Assembly: GCF_000167195.1 (NCBI RefSeq)
Contig: NZ_AADV02000001.1
Span: 186,001-250,000 of the forward strand
Reading direction: 5' to 3'
Length of the DNA stretch: 64,000 nucleotides
DNA from: Crocosphaera watsonii WH 8501
GTDB taxonomy: Bacteria; Cyanobacteriota; Cyanobacteriia; Cyanobacteriales; Microcystaceae
The first letter of the stretch is position 1. Each line of letters opens with the position of its first letter. Below, in pieces: positions 1-8,545 of this stretch. The notes beneath the pieces are model-generated. The model saw only the letters and a list, made by a program, of their open reading frames with translations, searched no databases and was not told the DNA's origin. The translations under genes and the position numbers were made by a program.

Positions 1-1244
1 GATTTATTAGTCTTCAAATACTGTTCCCAATCACGGGGTAAAACCACAGCTAATTTTCTGGCAGCCCACAAATTTACATAAGAAAGAAGTGTTAGTTTAA
101 ACCAATTTTCTTCATGATGTACATCGGGAGTTAAATAAGATGTCATCAATAATCTTTGTTTACCAAATCGAAAAAGATGTTCCATGTCATAACGTTGTCG
201 ATAACACTGATAACAATCAACTAAACTTAACTCATCGCGCCGAGAACCAATAACAATAAGCCACATAGGTTTCCAAATACTATTTCTTTCTTGAGCTCTG
301 ACAACAATCTGGAGTAAAGTAAAGGGGTGATTGTTCATTTTATAGTTTTTAGTTCCTCTCATTAACATCTGTTTTCATCCCGAAATAGTCACTGTTAATT
401 GACGACCTTTTTTCGTTGTAAAGGGAACATGATGAACTTCATCAGGTTCAGTCCAAGTTTGGTCATCTTTAAGGTCAAATTTATCCCCATACCAACGGGG
501 ATGTCCCGAAGTTTTGGCTTGATTTGGATCCCGAATAAATTGACGATAAAAAACTCGGTCACTTCTAACTCTTGTAATAGTAACTACGTCTTCATGCTTA
601 ACTTGTTCCCCAATAAAATCCTTTTGGCTGTAGTCACTATCAGCCACTAAGACAGATAATTTATCAGAAAATAAAGAACTTTGCCAGATTTTTTTTAGTT
701 GTTGATTGCCTTGATTTACTCCTTTATGTTTAGAGGGAACTCGCTCTCCTGATAAGGGGACAGCCCAAGGGACTTTTTCTGTGTCTATTTGGTCAGGTAA
801 AGCGCAGACAACGGAATAACAATGTCCAATATTAATGGGTTTATTTCCCTTAATTGGATTGGGGTAATGAATAAAGGTTTTATCCGCTAACGTTTCGGCA
901 AACGGTCGTGGACAGGGAGTTGTGTCAATACCAAATAAGATATAATGTTTTGAAGTGGGAGGAATTGTTCTCGATACCGCTGAAAATAAAGTCTCAATTC
1001 TCTGTTCATAATTAGGGTCAGTTTGAGTGGGTAAAAACTATTGAATTCCTCTATATAAACTGTTATAATCTCTTCTAAATAAAGGATTGAGAGACAATTC
1101 AACGACTGAGTGAGCTTGTTGGTTACTGGAGAGGGCATCGAGTAATTCTATAATAGTTTCTTTTCTAGCTTTTAGTCCTTGGAAGAGGTTAGACCTCCAC
1201 ACCAGGAATTCCTCGACAGACGTAGCCGTTTCATTTTTGGTCAT
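1..1244 (-). pseudogene. IS4/IS701-type DDE transposase, copy A, two nonsense codons
   Basis: The reading frame starts at 1244 with MTKNETATSVEEF and runs off the left edge. It matches the 479-codon transposase frame at 40213-41652. Two stop codons interrupt it: TAG at 1040-1038, where copy B has GAG (Glu), and TGA at 377-375, where copy B has TGG (Trp). The catalytic C-terminal part carries Y-RQ-R-YDM-E-HLFRFG-K, a match to the Y(2)R(3)E(6)K signature of the IS4 superfamily; in this copy it lies near 120-170. The gene cannot make full-length transposase unless both stops are read through. Family placement between IS4 and IS701 is not certain. Confidence 0.85.
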
Positions 1245-1268
1245 TTTTAAAATTTATTACCTTATAAA

Positions 1269-1290
1269 TTAGCGGAATATATACGCTAAC
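1269..1290. promoter_or_regulatory. Imperfect palindrome between the two divergent IS genes, copy A
   Basis: TTAGCG-GAATATATA-CGCTAAC lies in the 79-bp gap between the transposase start (1244) and the start of the 131-residue gene (1324). It resembles the palindromes just inside both ends of the element (1808-1829 here; 39629-39650 and 41734-41755 in copy B). The position suits an operator controlling both genes, but no binding protein is known from the sequence alone. Confidence 0.5.
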
Positions 1291-1323
1291 GTCAAAAGAG
1301 GTTGTTTGTTATAGTTAAGGCTA

Positions 1324-1719
1324 ATGTCATCACATTCCGAACTTAAGACCAGTCAAGATGTCCACCTGAGAGCCAAACAAATTAAGAGTCTAATTCGCTC
1401 TCTTAAACAGAAAATAAAGAAAATTGAACGGGAAGGGGAAGTAGCACCAGCTAATTGTCATATTATTCGTTATCAGGTTAATGGAAAGGGAACAATCTAC
1501 TGGTATTATAAACTACAGGCTGCTGAATCAATTTTTCCTATGGCCACTAATAATGAGAAAAAAACCAAATATAAATATTTAGGACGAGCCGAAAGTTCTG
1601 CTCATATTGATGCTGTAGAAAAACTCACTAGAAGAAATCTCATTGATGAATTAGAACGAGTCATTCAATCTCTAACGGAAAGCTACTTAGATATCTATAT
1701 TGGAACCGAAACTGAATGA
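1324..1719 (+). CDS. IS-borne accessory protein, 131 aa, unknown function (copy A)
   Basis: I do not recognise the family. The protein is charged and mostly helical-looking: a Lys-rich N-terminal helix (residues about 15-40, LRAKQIKSLIRSLKQKIKK), a middle part with GTIYWYYKLQ (about 57-66) and a Lys-rich KKTKYKYLGRA segment (about 79-89), then a helical C-terminus. The ATG at 1324 is chosen because it is the start shared with the copy at 40133. It is divergent from the transposase, within the same element. Both copies are intact and differ at only one residue (Glu or Gly in LGRA-E/G-SSAH), while both transposases are broken. A DNA-binding or regulatory role is inference from the basic N-terminus and the nearby palindromes. 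Confidence 0.75.
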   Translation: MSSHSELKTSQDVHLRAKQIKSLIRSLKQKIKKIEREGEVAPANCHIIRYQVNGKGTIYWYYKLQAAESIFPMATNNEKKTKYKYLGRAESSAHIDAVEKLTRRNLIDELERVIQSLTESYLDIYIGTETE

Positions 1720-1803
1720 AGCTATTTAATATTTAAAATCCCCTAAAAAGATGGAAAGAGAGTTTTTAAAATCACCTTAATTCTCTATTTTAGCTCTGGA
1801 GAT

Positions 1804-3135
1804 ATGTTTAGCGTAAAATTTACGCTAACAATTGTTTTTTGTCCAAAGTCCAATAACCTTCATCAAGAGGTTAAGAAAAAAGGCCCTTTTACCGAGGCAG
1901 GGATTAAACAATTTTTGACGGAACTCTTACCCATCCTAGAGTATATCCATTCTCAGAAAGTCATTCACCGTGACATCAAACCCGCTAACCTCATTCGCTC
2001 TCAAAAAGACAGTAAACTGGTGTTGATTGACTTTGGAGCCGTGAAAAATCAAGTCAATTCTATGGTAGCCAATAACACTCAAACCGCCTTTACCGCTTTT
2101 GCCGTGGGAACTGCCGGTTTTGCTCCTCCCGAACAAATGGCTATGCGTCCTGTTTACGCCAGTGATATTTATGCGGTGGGTGTTACCTGTGTGTACTTAT
2201 TAACCGCTAAAACCCCTAAAGATATTGGTTGTGACCCCGAAACTGGGGAAATTGCTTGGGAACCCTACGTGGATATTAGCTATTCCTTGGCCAAAGTTCT
2301 CAAAAAGATGTTAGAGGTATCGGTTAAACATCGCTACAAGTCAGCCGAACAAGTCCTAGATGCTATGGCCATGGCCCCTTATGAACAAGGGATGCAAGAT
2401 AGTATGACCACCATGATCTCAGGGTTCAAGACTTCCGGTAGCCCATCAACTCCCAATTGTTCCGTGAGTACAGGTTTAATTACTACATCACCATCGACGA
2501 GAACTCGAGGAAATACCGTTTCTTCCGTTTCTACTGAACTCAATAAACCTGTCTCTATTAGCGTTAACCGTGGAGGTGGAGGTGGAGGTGGTGCGGCTGC
2601 ACCAGGAAGTGTTTATAATATGGCTCATGGGGCAACTTCTACCCGTCGTCGTGGCCGTGGAAAAACTGCTTTTTCTGATGCCACGGAACCTAAAAAAAAG
2701 AAGAAAAAATGGCGAAGTAAAACCTTATTAAAAGCTTACAATAAAGGTCGTCGGGATTTTGCTCATCAAGAATTAAATGAACTCAATTTATCCAAAGCTT
2801 TTTTACCAGGAATTAATTGTTATGACTCCAAATTAAGTCGTATTAATTTACAAGGCGCTGAGTTATCTCGTGCGGATCTTGGCCGAGCAGATTTAAGCGA
2901 AGCTATTATGAAAAATGCTAATCTTAATGAAGCTTATTTGGGTTATGCTAACCTCAATGGAGCGGATTTAAGGGGGGCTAATTTATGTGGAGCTAATTTG
3001 AATTATGCTAACCTACAAGGGGCTAATCTTTGTGGGGTCGATCTCAATAGTGCTAGAATTACTGAGGCTCAATTATCCGTAGCAAAAACCAATTGGCGTA
3101 CAGTTATGCCTAGTGGAAAAAGAGGTTTTTGGTAA
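1804..3135 (+). pseudogene. Ser/Thr protein kinase with pentapeptide repeats, N-lobe lost to IS
   Basis: The open frame has 443 codons, but about the first 16 are IS sequence. The remaining kinase part has the catalytic loop HRDIKPAN (residues 55-62), DFG (76-78) and an activation-segment end GTAGFAPPEQ. The glycine-rich loop, the ATP-anchoring Lys and the helix-C Glu, all expected before residue 20, are missing, so ATP binding should fail. After the kinase come a Ser/Thr-rich linker, a run of glycines (about 259-266), a run of lysines (about 297-302), and a C-terminal block of pentapeptide repeats A(D/N)LxX (about 350-420). This architecture is common in cyanobacterial SpkB-like kinases. The C-terminal half is still open, so the decapitation may be recent. 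Confidence 0.85.
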
Positions 3136-3166
3136 GGTATTTCCTGTTCTATAAAGATTAAAAACC

Positions 3167-3604
3167 ATGAATAAAGTAGAAATTAAAAATACTAACTATC
3201 AAGATAATTTAGAAGCTATTGAAAATATCAGAATCCGTGTTTTTCAACAAGAACAGGGGGTAGATCCGGCTTTAGAATTTGATGGTTACGATGATTATTG
3301 TGTTCATTTTATAGCTTATTTAGCTCAAAAACCCATAGGAACAACAAGAATTAGATATATTGATGAAGATACTGTTAAAATTGAACGATTGGCTGTTTTA
3401 TCGACCGCAAGAGGTCAAGGGGTAGGCACAGCATTAATGAAAGAGGCGATCGCCTTTATTAAAGAACAAGAAAAATATAAGCAAATTGTTATTCATGCTC
3501 AAGTTTATGTTCAAAGTTTGTACGAAAAATTAGGCTTTGAACCAGTAGGCGATCTCTTTACAGAAGGGGAAATTATTCATATAAAAATGGTTAAATACAT
3601 CTAG
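3167..3604 (+). CDS. GNAT-family N-acetyltransferase
   Basis: A 145-residue protein with the GNAT fold signature: the acetyl-CoA loop RGQGVGTAL follows an ERLAVL strand (residues about 74-92). It probably transfers an acetyl group from acetyl-CoA to a small-molecule or protein amine; the substrate cannot be read. It lies 31 bp after the kinase remnant and about 90 bp before crtD, all on the same strand. Length is normal for a one-domain GNAT and no lesion is visible. Confidence 0.85.
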   Translation: MNKVEIKNTNYQDNLEAIENIRIRVFQQEQGVDPALEFDGYDDYCVHFIAYLAQKPIGTTRIRYIDEDTVKIERLAVLSTARGQGVGTALMKEAIAFIKEQEKYKQIVIHAQVYVQSLYEKLGFEPVGDLFTEGEIIHIKMVKYI

Positions 3605-3695
3605 AATTTATTAATTATCCATTATTCGTTGTTTCGGAATTACAAATAAATATATAATGAGAAAAATATAAACTTTTATAACAAAAATTTAAACT

Positions 3696-5201
3696 GTGTC
3701 TAAACAAGCTATAGTCGTGGGAGCAGGAATTGGGGGCTTAACGGCCGGGGCATTACTAGCCCGTCGAGGGTATGATGTAAGCTTATATGAACAGGCTTAT
3801 GTACCTGGGGGTTGTGCCTCAACCTTCAAACGTCGGGGGTTTACCTTCGATGTGGGAGCAACCCAAGTGGCAGGGTTAGAACCCGGAGGCATTCATCACC
3901 GCATTTTTGAAGAATTAGAGATTGACTTACCCCCGGTTACTCCCTGTGATCCCGCTTGTGCGGTTTTTTTACCCGGAGAAACCCAACCGATCAATGTTTG
4001 GCGTGATCCTGAAAAATGGCAACAAGAAAGACAACAACAGTTCCCCGGAAGCGAACCCTTTTGGCAATTATTAGCTAAACTATTTCAAGCAAGTTGGCAG
4101 TTTCAAGGGCGAGATCCTGTCTTACCTCCTCGCAACCTTTGGGATCTTTGGCAACTCACCAGCGCGCTACGGTTAGATACTTTAATTACAGTTCCTTTTA
4201 CCTTGATGACGGTGGGGGATGCTTTACGGTTGTATGGAATATATAACGATCGCAGATTAAAAACCTTCCTTGATTTACAGTTAAAATTATATTCTCAAGT
4301 GGATACTGATGAAACCGCTTTATTGTATGCAGCTACAGCGTTAGGAGTATCCCAGGAACCCCAAGGATTATATCATTTACAAGGGAGTATGCAGGTATTG
4401 AGCGATCGCTTAGTAGAAGGGTTAAAAAAATACGGCGGAAAACTCTTCACCGGCCATTCTGTTGAGAAAATAGAAACCCTTAAGGATAAGAAAACTAAAG
4501 TTACTATTCGTGTTCGCAAAACAGGGGAAACCATCACCAAAATAGCAGATCATGTGGTGACTAATGTTCCTGTACAAAATTTAGTAAAAATGATTGATAC
4601 ACCGACTAAACCTGGGTTTAACCTGTATCAACAAAGGGTTGATAAACTGCCCGAAGCGTCTGGGGCCTTTGTTATTTATTTGGGGGTTGATGAAAAAGCT
4701 ATCCCCGAAAGTTGTCCCCCTCATCTGCAATTTTTCTATGATTATGATGGCATTATTGGGGAAAATAATTCCTTGTTTGTTTCTGTGAGTAAACCTGGAG
4801 ATGGTAGGGCAAAAAAAGGACAAAGAACAATTATTGCCTCTAGTTTCACCGATACTCAAATATGGAACAATATAAGTGAAGAGAAATATCAACAATTAAA
4901 ACAACAATATAGCCAAGAAGCGATCGCCCGTTTGAGTAACTATTTCCACCTCAATGCTGACACTATTATTCACCAAGAAGCAGCCACCCCTCGCACTTTT
5001 GCCTACTATACAGCTAGGGATAAAGGGATAGTAGGAGGTGTTGGCCAACGGGTGTCTACTTTTGGTCCGTTTGGTATCGCTACCCGTACCCCGATGAAAA
5101 ATATTTGGTTAGTGGGAGACTCTACCCACCCCGGAGAAGGTACAGCAGGGGTCAGTTATTCGGCCTTAACTGCTGTTAGACAAATCGAAAGGATGACCTA
5201 A
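3696..5201 (+). CDS. crtD: C-3',4' desaturase CrtD (carotenoid biosynthesis)
   Basis: A 501-residue FAD-dependent desaturase of the CrtI/CrtD/CrtH superfamily. The Rossmann motif VVGAGIGGLTAG is at residues 7-18, followed by the PGG motif (37-39), and the C-terminal FAD motif LVGDSTHPGEGTAGVSYSAL is near the end. The N-terminal sequence GGCASTFKRRGFTFDVGATQVAGLEPGGI is characteristic of cyanobacterial CrtD, not of the isomerase CrtH. CrtD introduces the 3',4' double bond of myxol. The start codon is GTG at 3696. The pathway partners cruF and cruG lie far downstream at 50261-52383. CrtH-like paralogue function is the main alternative. Confidence 0.85.
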   Translation: MSKQAIVVGAGIGGLTAGALLARRGYDVSLYEQAYVPGGCASTFKRRGFTFDVGATQVAGLEPGGIHHRIFEELEIDLPPVTPCDPACAVFLPGETQPINVWRDPEKWQQERQQQFPGSEPFWQLLAKLFQASWQFQGRDPVLPPRNLWDLWQLTSALRLDTLITVPFTLMTVGDALRLYGIYNDRRLKTFLDLQLKLYSQVDTDETALLYAATALGVSQEPQGLYHLQGSMQVLSDRLVEGLKKYGGKLFTGHSVEKIETLKDKKTKVTIRVRKTGETITKIADHVVTNVPVQNLVKMIDTPTKPGFNLYQQRVDKLPEASGAFVIYLGVDEKAIPESCPPHLQFFYDYDGIIGENNSLFVSVSKPGDGRAKKGQRTIIASSFTDTQIWNNISEEKYQQLKQQYSQEAIARLSNYFHLNADTIIHQEAATPRTFAYYTARDKGIVGGVGQRVSTFGPFGIATRTPMKNIWLVGDSTHPGEGTAGVSYSALTAVRQIERMT

Positions 5202-5210
5202 AATTAACGT

Positions 5211-5250
5211 GAGTTCGGAGTTCGGAGTTCGGAGTTCGGAGTTCGGAGTT
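5211..5250 (+). repeat. Tandem heptad array GAGTTCG, 5.7 copies
   Basis: Forty bases are a perfect tandem of GAGTTCG starting nine bases after the crtD stop. The same unit or its complement occurs at 18945-18977, 26685-26726, 42534-42606 and, diverged, 50163-50190. This matches the short tandemly repeated (STRR-type) heptads known in cyanobacteria. Confidence 0.95.
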
Positions 5251-5344
5251 ATGATTTTCTTAAGGAGAGAATGAAGGTTTCAGACTTCTCATTTGAGTTA
5301 GTTTTCTAGAAATTTCCTTATATCGAACTCAGGCTAAAAATAAT

Positions 5345-5376
5345 GGTTGTGAAGGTTTTTAAGCACCTTCACAACC
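5345..5376. terminator. Bidirectional hairpin between convergent crtD and ctaB
   Basis: GGTTGTGAAGG and its exact complement CCTTCACAACC form an 11-bp stem with a 10-base loop. On the minus strand it is followed by a T-rich stretch (ATTATTTTTAG), which fits termination of ctaB; it may also end crtD transcription. Confidence 0.65.
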
Positions 5377-5410
5377 TTGATACTTCAACTAAAGGACATA
5401 TTCAGTACCA

Positions 5411-6355
5411 TTAGCTAACAAAATTGATTATCACCATGAACACTTCACGGGTAAGAGGTAAACTATCTACTACCATCGCAGTACATAACAACATTAGATA
5501 AAGGATAGAAAACTTAAACAGAGATTTTGCCATATCCTTATCAAAGGGGTTTTGTTTCAGTAACCAGGTTTTCTTGATAAATATCGCCCCTAATAATATA
5601 GCGATCGCTCCATATAACCAACCAGAAGCACCCACAGGATAGACTAACAACAGGGTACAAGGAATCACTAATAAGGTATACCACCAAATTTGACGCACCG
5701 TTGATTCTTCTCCTTCGATGACGGGCATCATAGGAACATTAACCTGAGCATAATCATCCTTGATCATCAAAGCCAAAGCCCAGAAATGGGGAGGAGTCCA
5801 GAGGAAAATAATGGCAAATAAAATCCAAGGGGCCCAACTGAGATCCCCTGTTACAGCAGCCCAACCCACTAAAGGAGGAATGGAACCTGCTGCCCCACCA
5901 ATAACGATATTTTGAGGGGTATTGCGCTTGAGGAAATGGGTATATACCAGCATATAAAAGACAATGCCGGACATAGCTAATAAACCACTGAGAAGGTTTA
6001 TATAGGCAAGAAAAAGACTAAAAGACATCACCCCTAACACCACTGCAAAAATGAGGGCGTGACTAGATTGAACTCGGCCAGAAGGGATGGGACGGGTTCT
6101 AGTCCGCAACATTTCGTAGTCAATGTCGCGATCGTAGATACAGTTCATCACTTGCGCTGAAGCGGCTGCGAGGGTTCCTCCTAATAAGGTAATGAAGAGT
6201 TTAAAAGAGTCCACTTCACCTTTAGAGGCCATCCACATCGAAGCGGCCGTGGTGATTAATAATAGAGGAATAATCCTCGGTTTGGTTAGTTGGTAATAAC
6301 TTCTAACCACTTGTAAAAGGTTCTCGTTACGACGGACAAGATCAGTCCCAATCAT
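5411..6355 (-). CDS. ctaB: Protoheme IX farnesyltransferase (heme O synthase)
   Basis: A 314-residue UbiA-superfamily membrane prenyltransferase that converts heme B plus farnesyl diphosphate to heme O in the membrane. The first Asp-rich motif is seen as N71-CIY-D75-R-D77-I-D79, followed by RTRTRPIPSGR; about nine hydrophobic segments follow. The early YYQLTKPRI motif (residues about 20-28) is typical of CtaB. It sits about 85 bp downstream of ctaA on the same strand and the two probably form an operon supplying heme A for cytochrome c oxidase. Confidence 0.95.
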   Translation of the reverse strand: MIGTDLVRRNENLLQVVRSYYQLTKPRIIPLLLITTAASMWMASKGEVDSFKLFITLLGGTLAAASAQVMNCIYDRDIDYEMLRTRTRPIPSGRVQSSHALIFAVVLGVMSFSLFLAYINLLSGLLAMSGIVFYMLVYTHFLKRNTPQNIVIGGAAGSIPPLVGWAAVTGDLSWAPWILFAIIFLWTPPHFWALALMIKDDYAQVNVPMMPVIEGEESTVRQIWWYTLLVIPCTLLLVYPVGASGWLYGAIAILLGAIFIKKTWLLKQNPFDKDMAKSLFKFSILYLMLLCTAMVVDSLPLTREVFMVIINFVS

Positions 6356-6439
6356 TAATTCACACCAAATTCTATGGATTGATAGGTTATTGTGCTAAGC
6401 ACGAAAAAATAGGAAATGGAAAGGCAAAAACACTGATTT

Positions 6440-7348
6440 TTAGGCTTTTGCATCTCGCATCCCCAAGGTTGTCAAGGCGACTAAGGTAGCAAATAAAGCA
6501 GCCCCGACGGTATGATGGGTTACGGTTAAGGGTTCTACCTGTAAATGGAGGTAAAAGGTAGCTACCCCTAAGAGGACCTGCAACACAACGATCCCACCAG
6601 CAACCCAAGCTAGTTTTCTGAGGGTTGGATGAAGCGCCGGAGTTCGCCAGGCGGTGGCAACAACGGCTAAGGTGGCTAAGGTAGCAGGAACCACACCGAT
6701 AATATGACTATTCATCACAGCGCATAGTTGGGAACCGCCAAAGCATTGATGCAGGGCCCAACGGGAACCAACTAAGGCCCCTAATAAGCACTGCACATAG
6801 ACTAAAATAGCTGCTGTCAGGCTAACCCATCGCAGTGTGCCGGCAGTGGTGGTGCCTTGGTAGGGGGTTAAACAGAGGGCAATGATCACTAAGCTGGCAA
6901 AGAAGAGGAGGGCGGTTCCTAAATGGGCGGTGACAATATCAAACCGCAACATTTGGGTGACGGTTAAACCCCCTAAGATACATTGAAAGACAATCAGTCC
7001 TAATGCTCCTAAACAAGCCCAGGGTAGCCATTTGGGGAGTTCTTTGCGAAACCACCAAGATAGTCCTACTAAGGCCAGGGTACTTAAACCAATGAGGGAA
7101 GCATCTAAGCGATGAAACCATTCTAAGAAGACTTGCAGGTTCATTTGTTGGGTGGGGACTAACTGACCATAACATAGGGGCCAGTCGGGACAAGCTAACC
7201 CGGCATTCATCACCCTTGTGGCACTGCCTACGGCCATTAAGAGTAGGGTAGCGATCGCGATTTTCCACACCAAAAATCTCATCCATTTTTGGACCTTCGG
7301 GCGATCGCTGGTGGTGGTTATTCGTCCTGTAAGAACAGATTCTGTCAT
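6440..7348 (-). CDS. ctaA: Heme A synthase
   Basis: A 302-residue, eight-helix membrane protein that oxidises the C8 methyl of heme O to the formyl group of heme A. The Cys pair in LACPDWPLCYG (C53, C59) and the heme-ligand histidines in EWFHRLDAS (H79), TAHLGTA, ALHQCFGG and VTHHTVGA are all present. The N-terminus has a roughly 25-residue cytoplasmic lead before the first helix. It is the upstream gene of the ctaA-ctaB pair. No oxidase subunit genes are next to it; instead the accessory island begins upstream, so the usual cta neighbourhood has been interrupted or is arranged elsewhere. Confidence 0.95.
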   Translation of the reverse strand: MTESVLTGRITTTSDRPKVQKWMRFLVWKIAIATLLLMAVGSATRVMNAGLACPDWPLCYGQLVPTQQMNLQVFLEWFHRLDASLIGLSTLALVGLSWWFRKELPKWLPWACLGALGLIVFQCILGGLTVTQMLRFDIVTAHLGTALLFFASLVIIALCLTPYQGTTTAGTLRWVSLTAAILVYVQCLLGALVGSRWALHQCFGGSQLCAVMNSHIIGVVPATLATLAVVATAWRTPALHPTLRKLAWVAGGIVVLQVLLGVATFYLHLQVEPLTVTHHTVGAALFATLVALTTLGMRDAKA

Positions 7349-7577
7349 AGCATCCTAATTACTTTATTTAACAGATTTTCTTGTTAGCAAAATGTTGATT
7401 TTGCTACAAAATTTTGTCTCTTTAAAAGTAGAGCTAGTCAGATTCTACTGAAGGGTTTCTGATTTGTGACGGAATTTTTAGGAACTTTTCCTAATCTTTT
7501 GATTAGGTTAATAATGCCTTTACTTAAGTTAACAAACCGAGACTTAAATTTAATTATGTTTTAATCTATTAGCAGGG

Positions 7578-7919
7578 TTAAGCGATGGCAAAGTTTGTAT
7601 ATTTCCGACTTTCAGGATCATGAAATGCTAAAACAATATCTTCTTTTGGTACACTTTCTCTTAAGAATTCATTTGCGATCCCTTCTTCTGTCCAATCTTC
7701 TTCTATATAGATTTTATTATTTTTAATGCGGATATGTACATGAGTGTTGTTAATTCTTTTTTGATTTACCCAAGCTATAGACATCCATAAATAATGATCA
7801 TGATTTTCATCAAATATCAAACAAGTTTCATACTTTCTTTTAGATGAACGATTAGCAATTTCATCATATTCTGTTAAAATTTTTTTGATGATTTGACGAT
7901 ACTTAACTAAGTTATCCAT
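7578..7919 (-). CDS. XisI-family protein (orphan)
   Basis: A 113-residue protein of the XisI (fdxN element excision-controlling factor) family. Diagnostic features are the N-terminal helix ([18 protein letters not shown]) and the conserved C-terminal segment [15 protein letters not shown] followed by [14 protein letters not shown]. XisI usually lies directly after xisH; no xisH is visible here. In heterocyst formers XisH/XisI act with XisF in DNA excision, but most family members occur in genomes without that element and their job is unknown. A second family member lies at 10532-10873. Confidence 0.85.
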   Translation of the reverse strand: MDNLVKYRQIIKKILTEYDEIANRSSKRKYETCLIFDENHDHYLWMSIAWVNQKRINNTHVHIRIKNNKIYIEEDWTEEGIANEFLRESVPKEDIVLAFHDPESRKYTNFAIA

Positions 7920-7979
7920 TTTATGCTTACTTTTCTATATATATTTATTATAGGCGATCAGCAGAATTCAACCCATGTT

Positions 7980-8312
7980 TTAAGATAAAGTTATTATTCC
8001 TATGCTATTGTCTTGTGAAAAATCACTAATAATTTGATAATTATTTCTCAGTAATGATTCTATCATCCTTGTAGAACAGTTACCTATACGAATCCAAATA
8101 ACTTTAGGAGGAAATCCTTTTAATATCAAGAGTTCATTAAAATCTGAATCTTTGGTAACAATAATATAATCTTGTTGTTTAGCTATTTCCCAGATAATGT
8201 TATCATTTTCTCGATCTAATCCCATCAAATATAAATGATTAGAGTTGGGATATAAATCAGCTAATCGCTTGACTAAACTAGGGGAAAGATTATGATCAAA
8301 AAGGAGTTTCAT
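7980..8312 (-). CDS. DUF5615 PIN-like toxin candidate
   Basis: The start is placed at the ATG at 8312 (MKLLFDHNLSP), because this gives the family N-terminus and a 4-base ATGA overlap with the DUF433 gene upstream. The 110-residue protein has the DUF5615 pattern: D6 in LLFDHNLSP, then IIVTKDSDFNEL and the VIWIRIGNC strand. DUF5615 proteins are PIN-like nucleases paired with DUF433 antitoxins. It is the last gene of a three-gene run (HicB-like, DUF433, DUF5615). Confidence 0.85.
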   Translation of the reverse strand: MKLLFDHNLSPSLVKRLADLYPNSNHLYLMGLDRENDNIIWEIAKQQDYIIVTKDSDFNELLILKGFPPKVIWIRIGNCSTRMIESLLRNNYQIISDFSQDNSIGIITLS

Positions 8313-8545
8313 GATTGAATAATTAAGGTTTGACGTTCCCGATCTGCTGCATAACTGAGACAAGCTAAAATATCTTCTTTTGTTAAATAAGGAAAGTCCT
8401 CTAAAATCTCCTCATAAGTCATTCCGGAAGCAAGATAAGATAAAACATCATAAACAGTAATTCTCATGCCTCTAATGCAAGGTTTTCCGCTACGTTTTCC
8501 AGGTTCTATGGTGATAATATCTTGGTAATTCATAATATTAGGCAT
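8309..8545 (-). CDS. DUF433 antitoxin-like protein
   Basis: A 78-residue protein with the DUF433 winged-helix signature: IEPGKRSGKPCIRGMRITVYDVLSYLASGMT followed by the EILEDFPYLTKEDILACLSYAADRE segment. The family is the usual partner of DUF5615 nucleases and probably binds DNA and neutralises the toxin. The ATG at 8545 is preferred over the one at 8533 because only the former has a purine-rich AAGAAAAG upstream. It overlaps the HicB-like stop by eight bases and the toxin start by four, which suggests translational coupling. Confidence 0.85.
   Translation of the reverse strand: MPNIMNYQDIITIEPGKRSGKPCIRGMRITVYDVLSYLASGMTYEEILEDFPYLTKEDILACLSYAADRERQTLIIQS

Larger units (their letters stand above)
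1..1852. mobile_element. IS4/IS701-type element, copy A (left end outside window)
   Basis: This is the reverse complement of the complete element at 39605-41779. It contains a transposase on the minus strand and a divergent 131-residue gene on the plus strand. The inner end is visible: the terminal sequence ending CCAAAGTCCA at 1852, preceded by a palindrome TTAGCG...CGCTAA at 1808-1829. Immediately to the right is the truncated kinase gene, so the element has inserted into that gene or was joined to it by recombination. The other end lies before base 1. The two copies are nearly identical, which implies recent transposition or gene conversion. Confidence 0.85.

Noticed and set aside
3696-5201. 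Carotene isomerase CrtH
   Set aside because: The N-terminal signature (GGCASTFKRRGFTFDVGATQ) and length fit CrtD; CrtH begins differently.
5211-5250. CRISPR array suggested by regular short repeats
   Set aside because: The units are seven bases with no spacers; no cas gene is present anywhere in the window.
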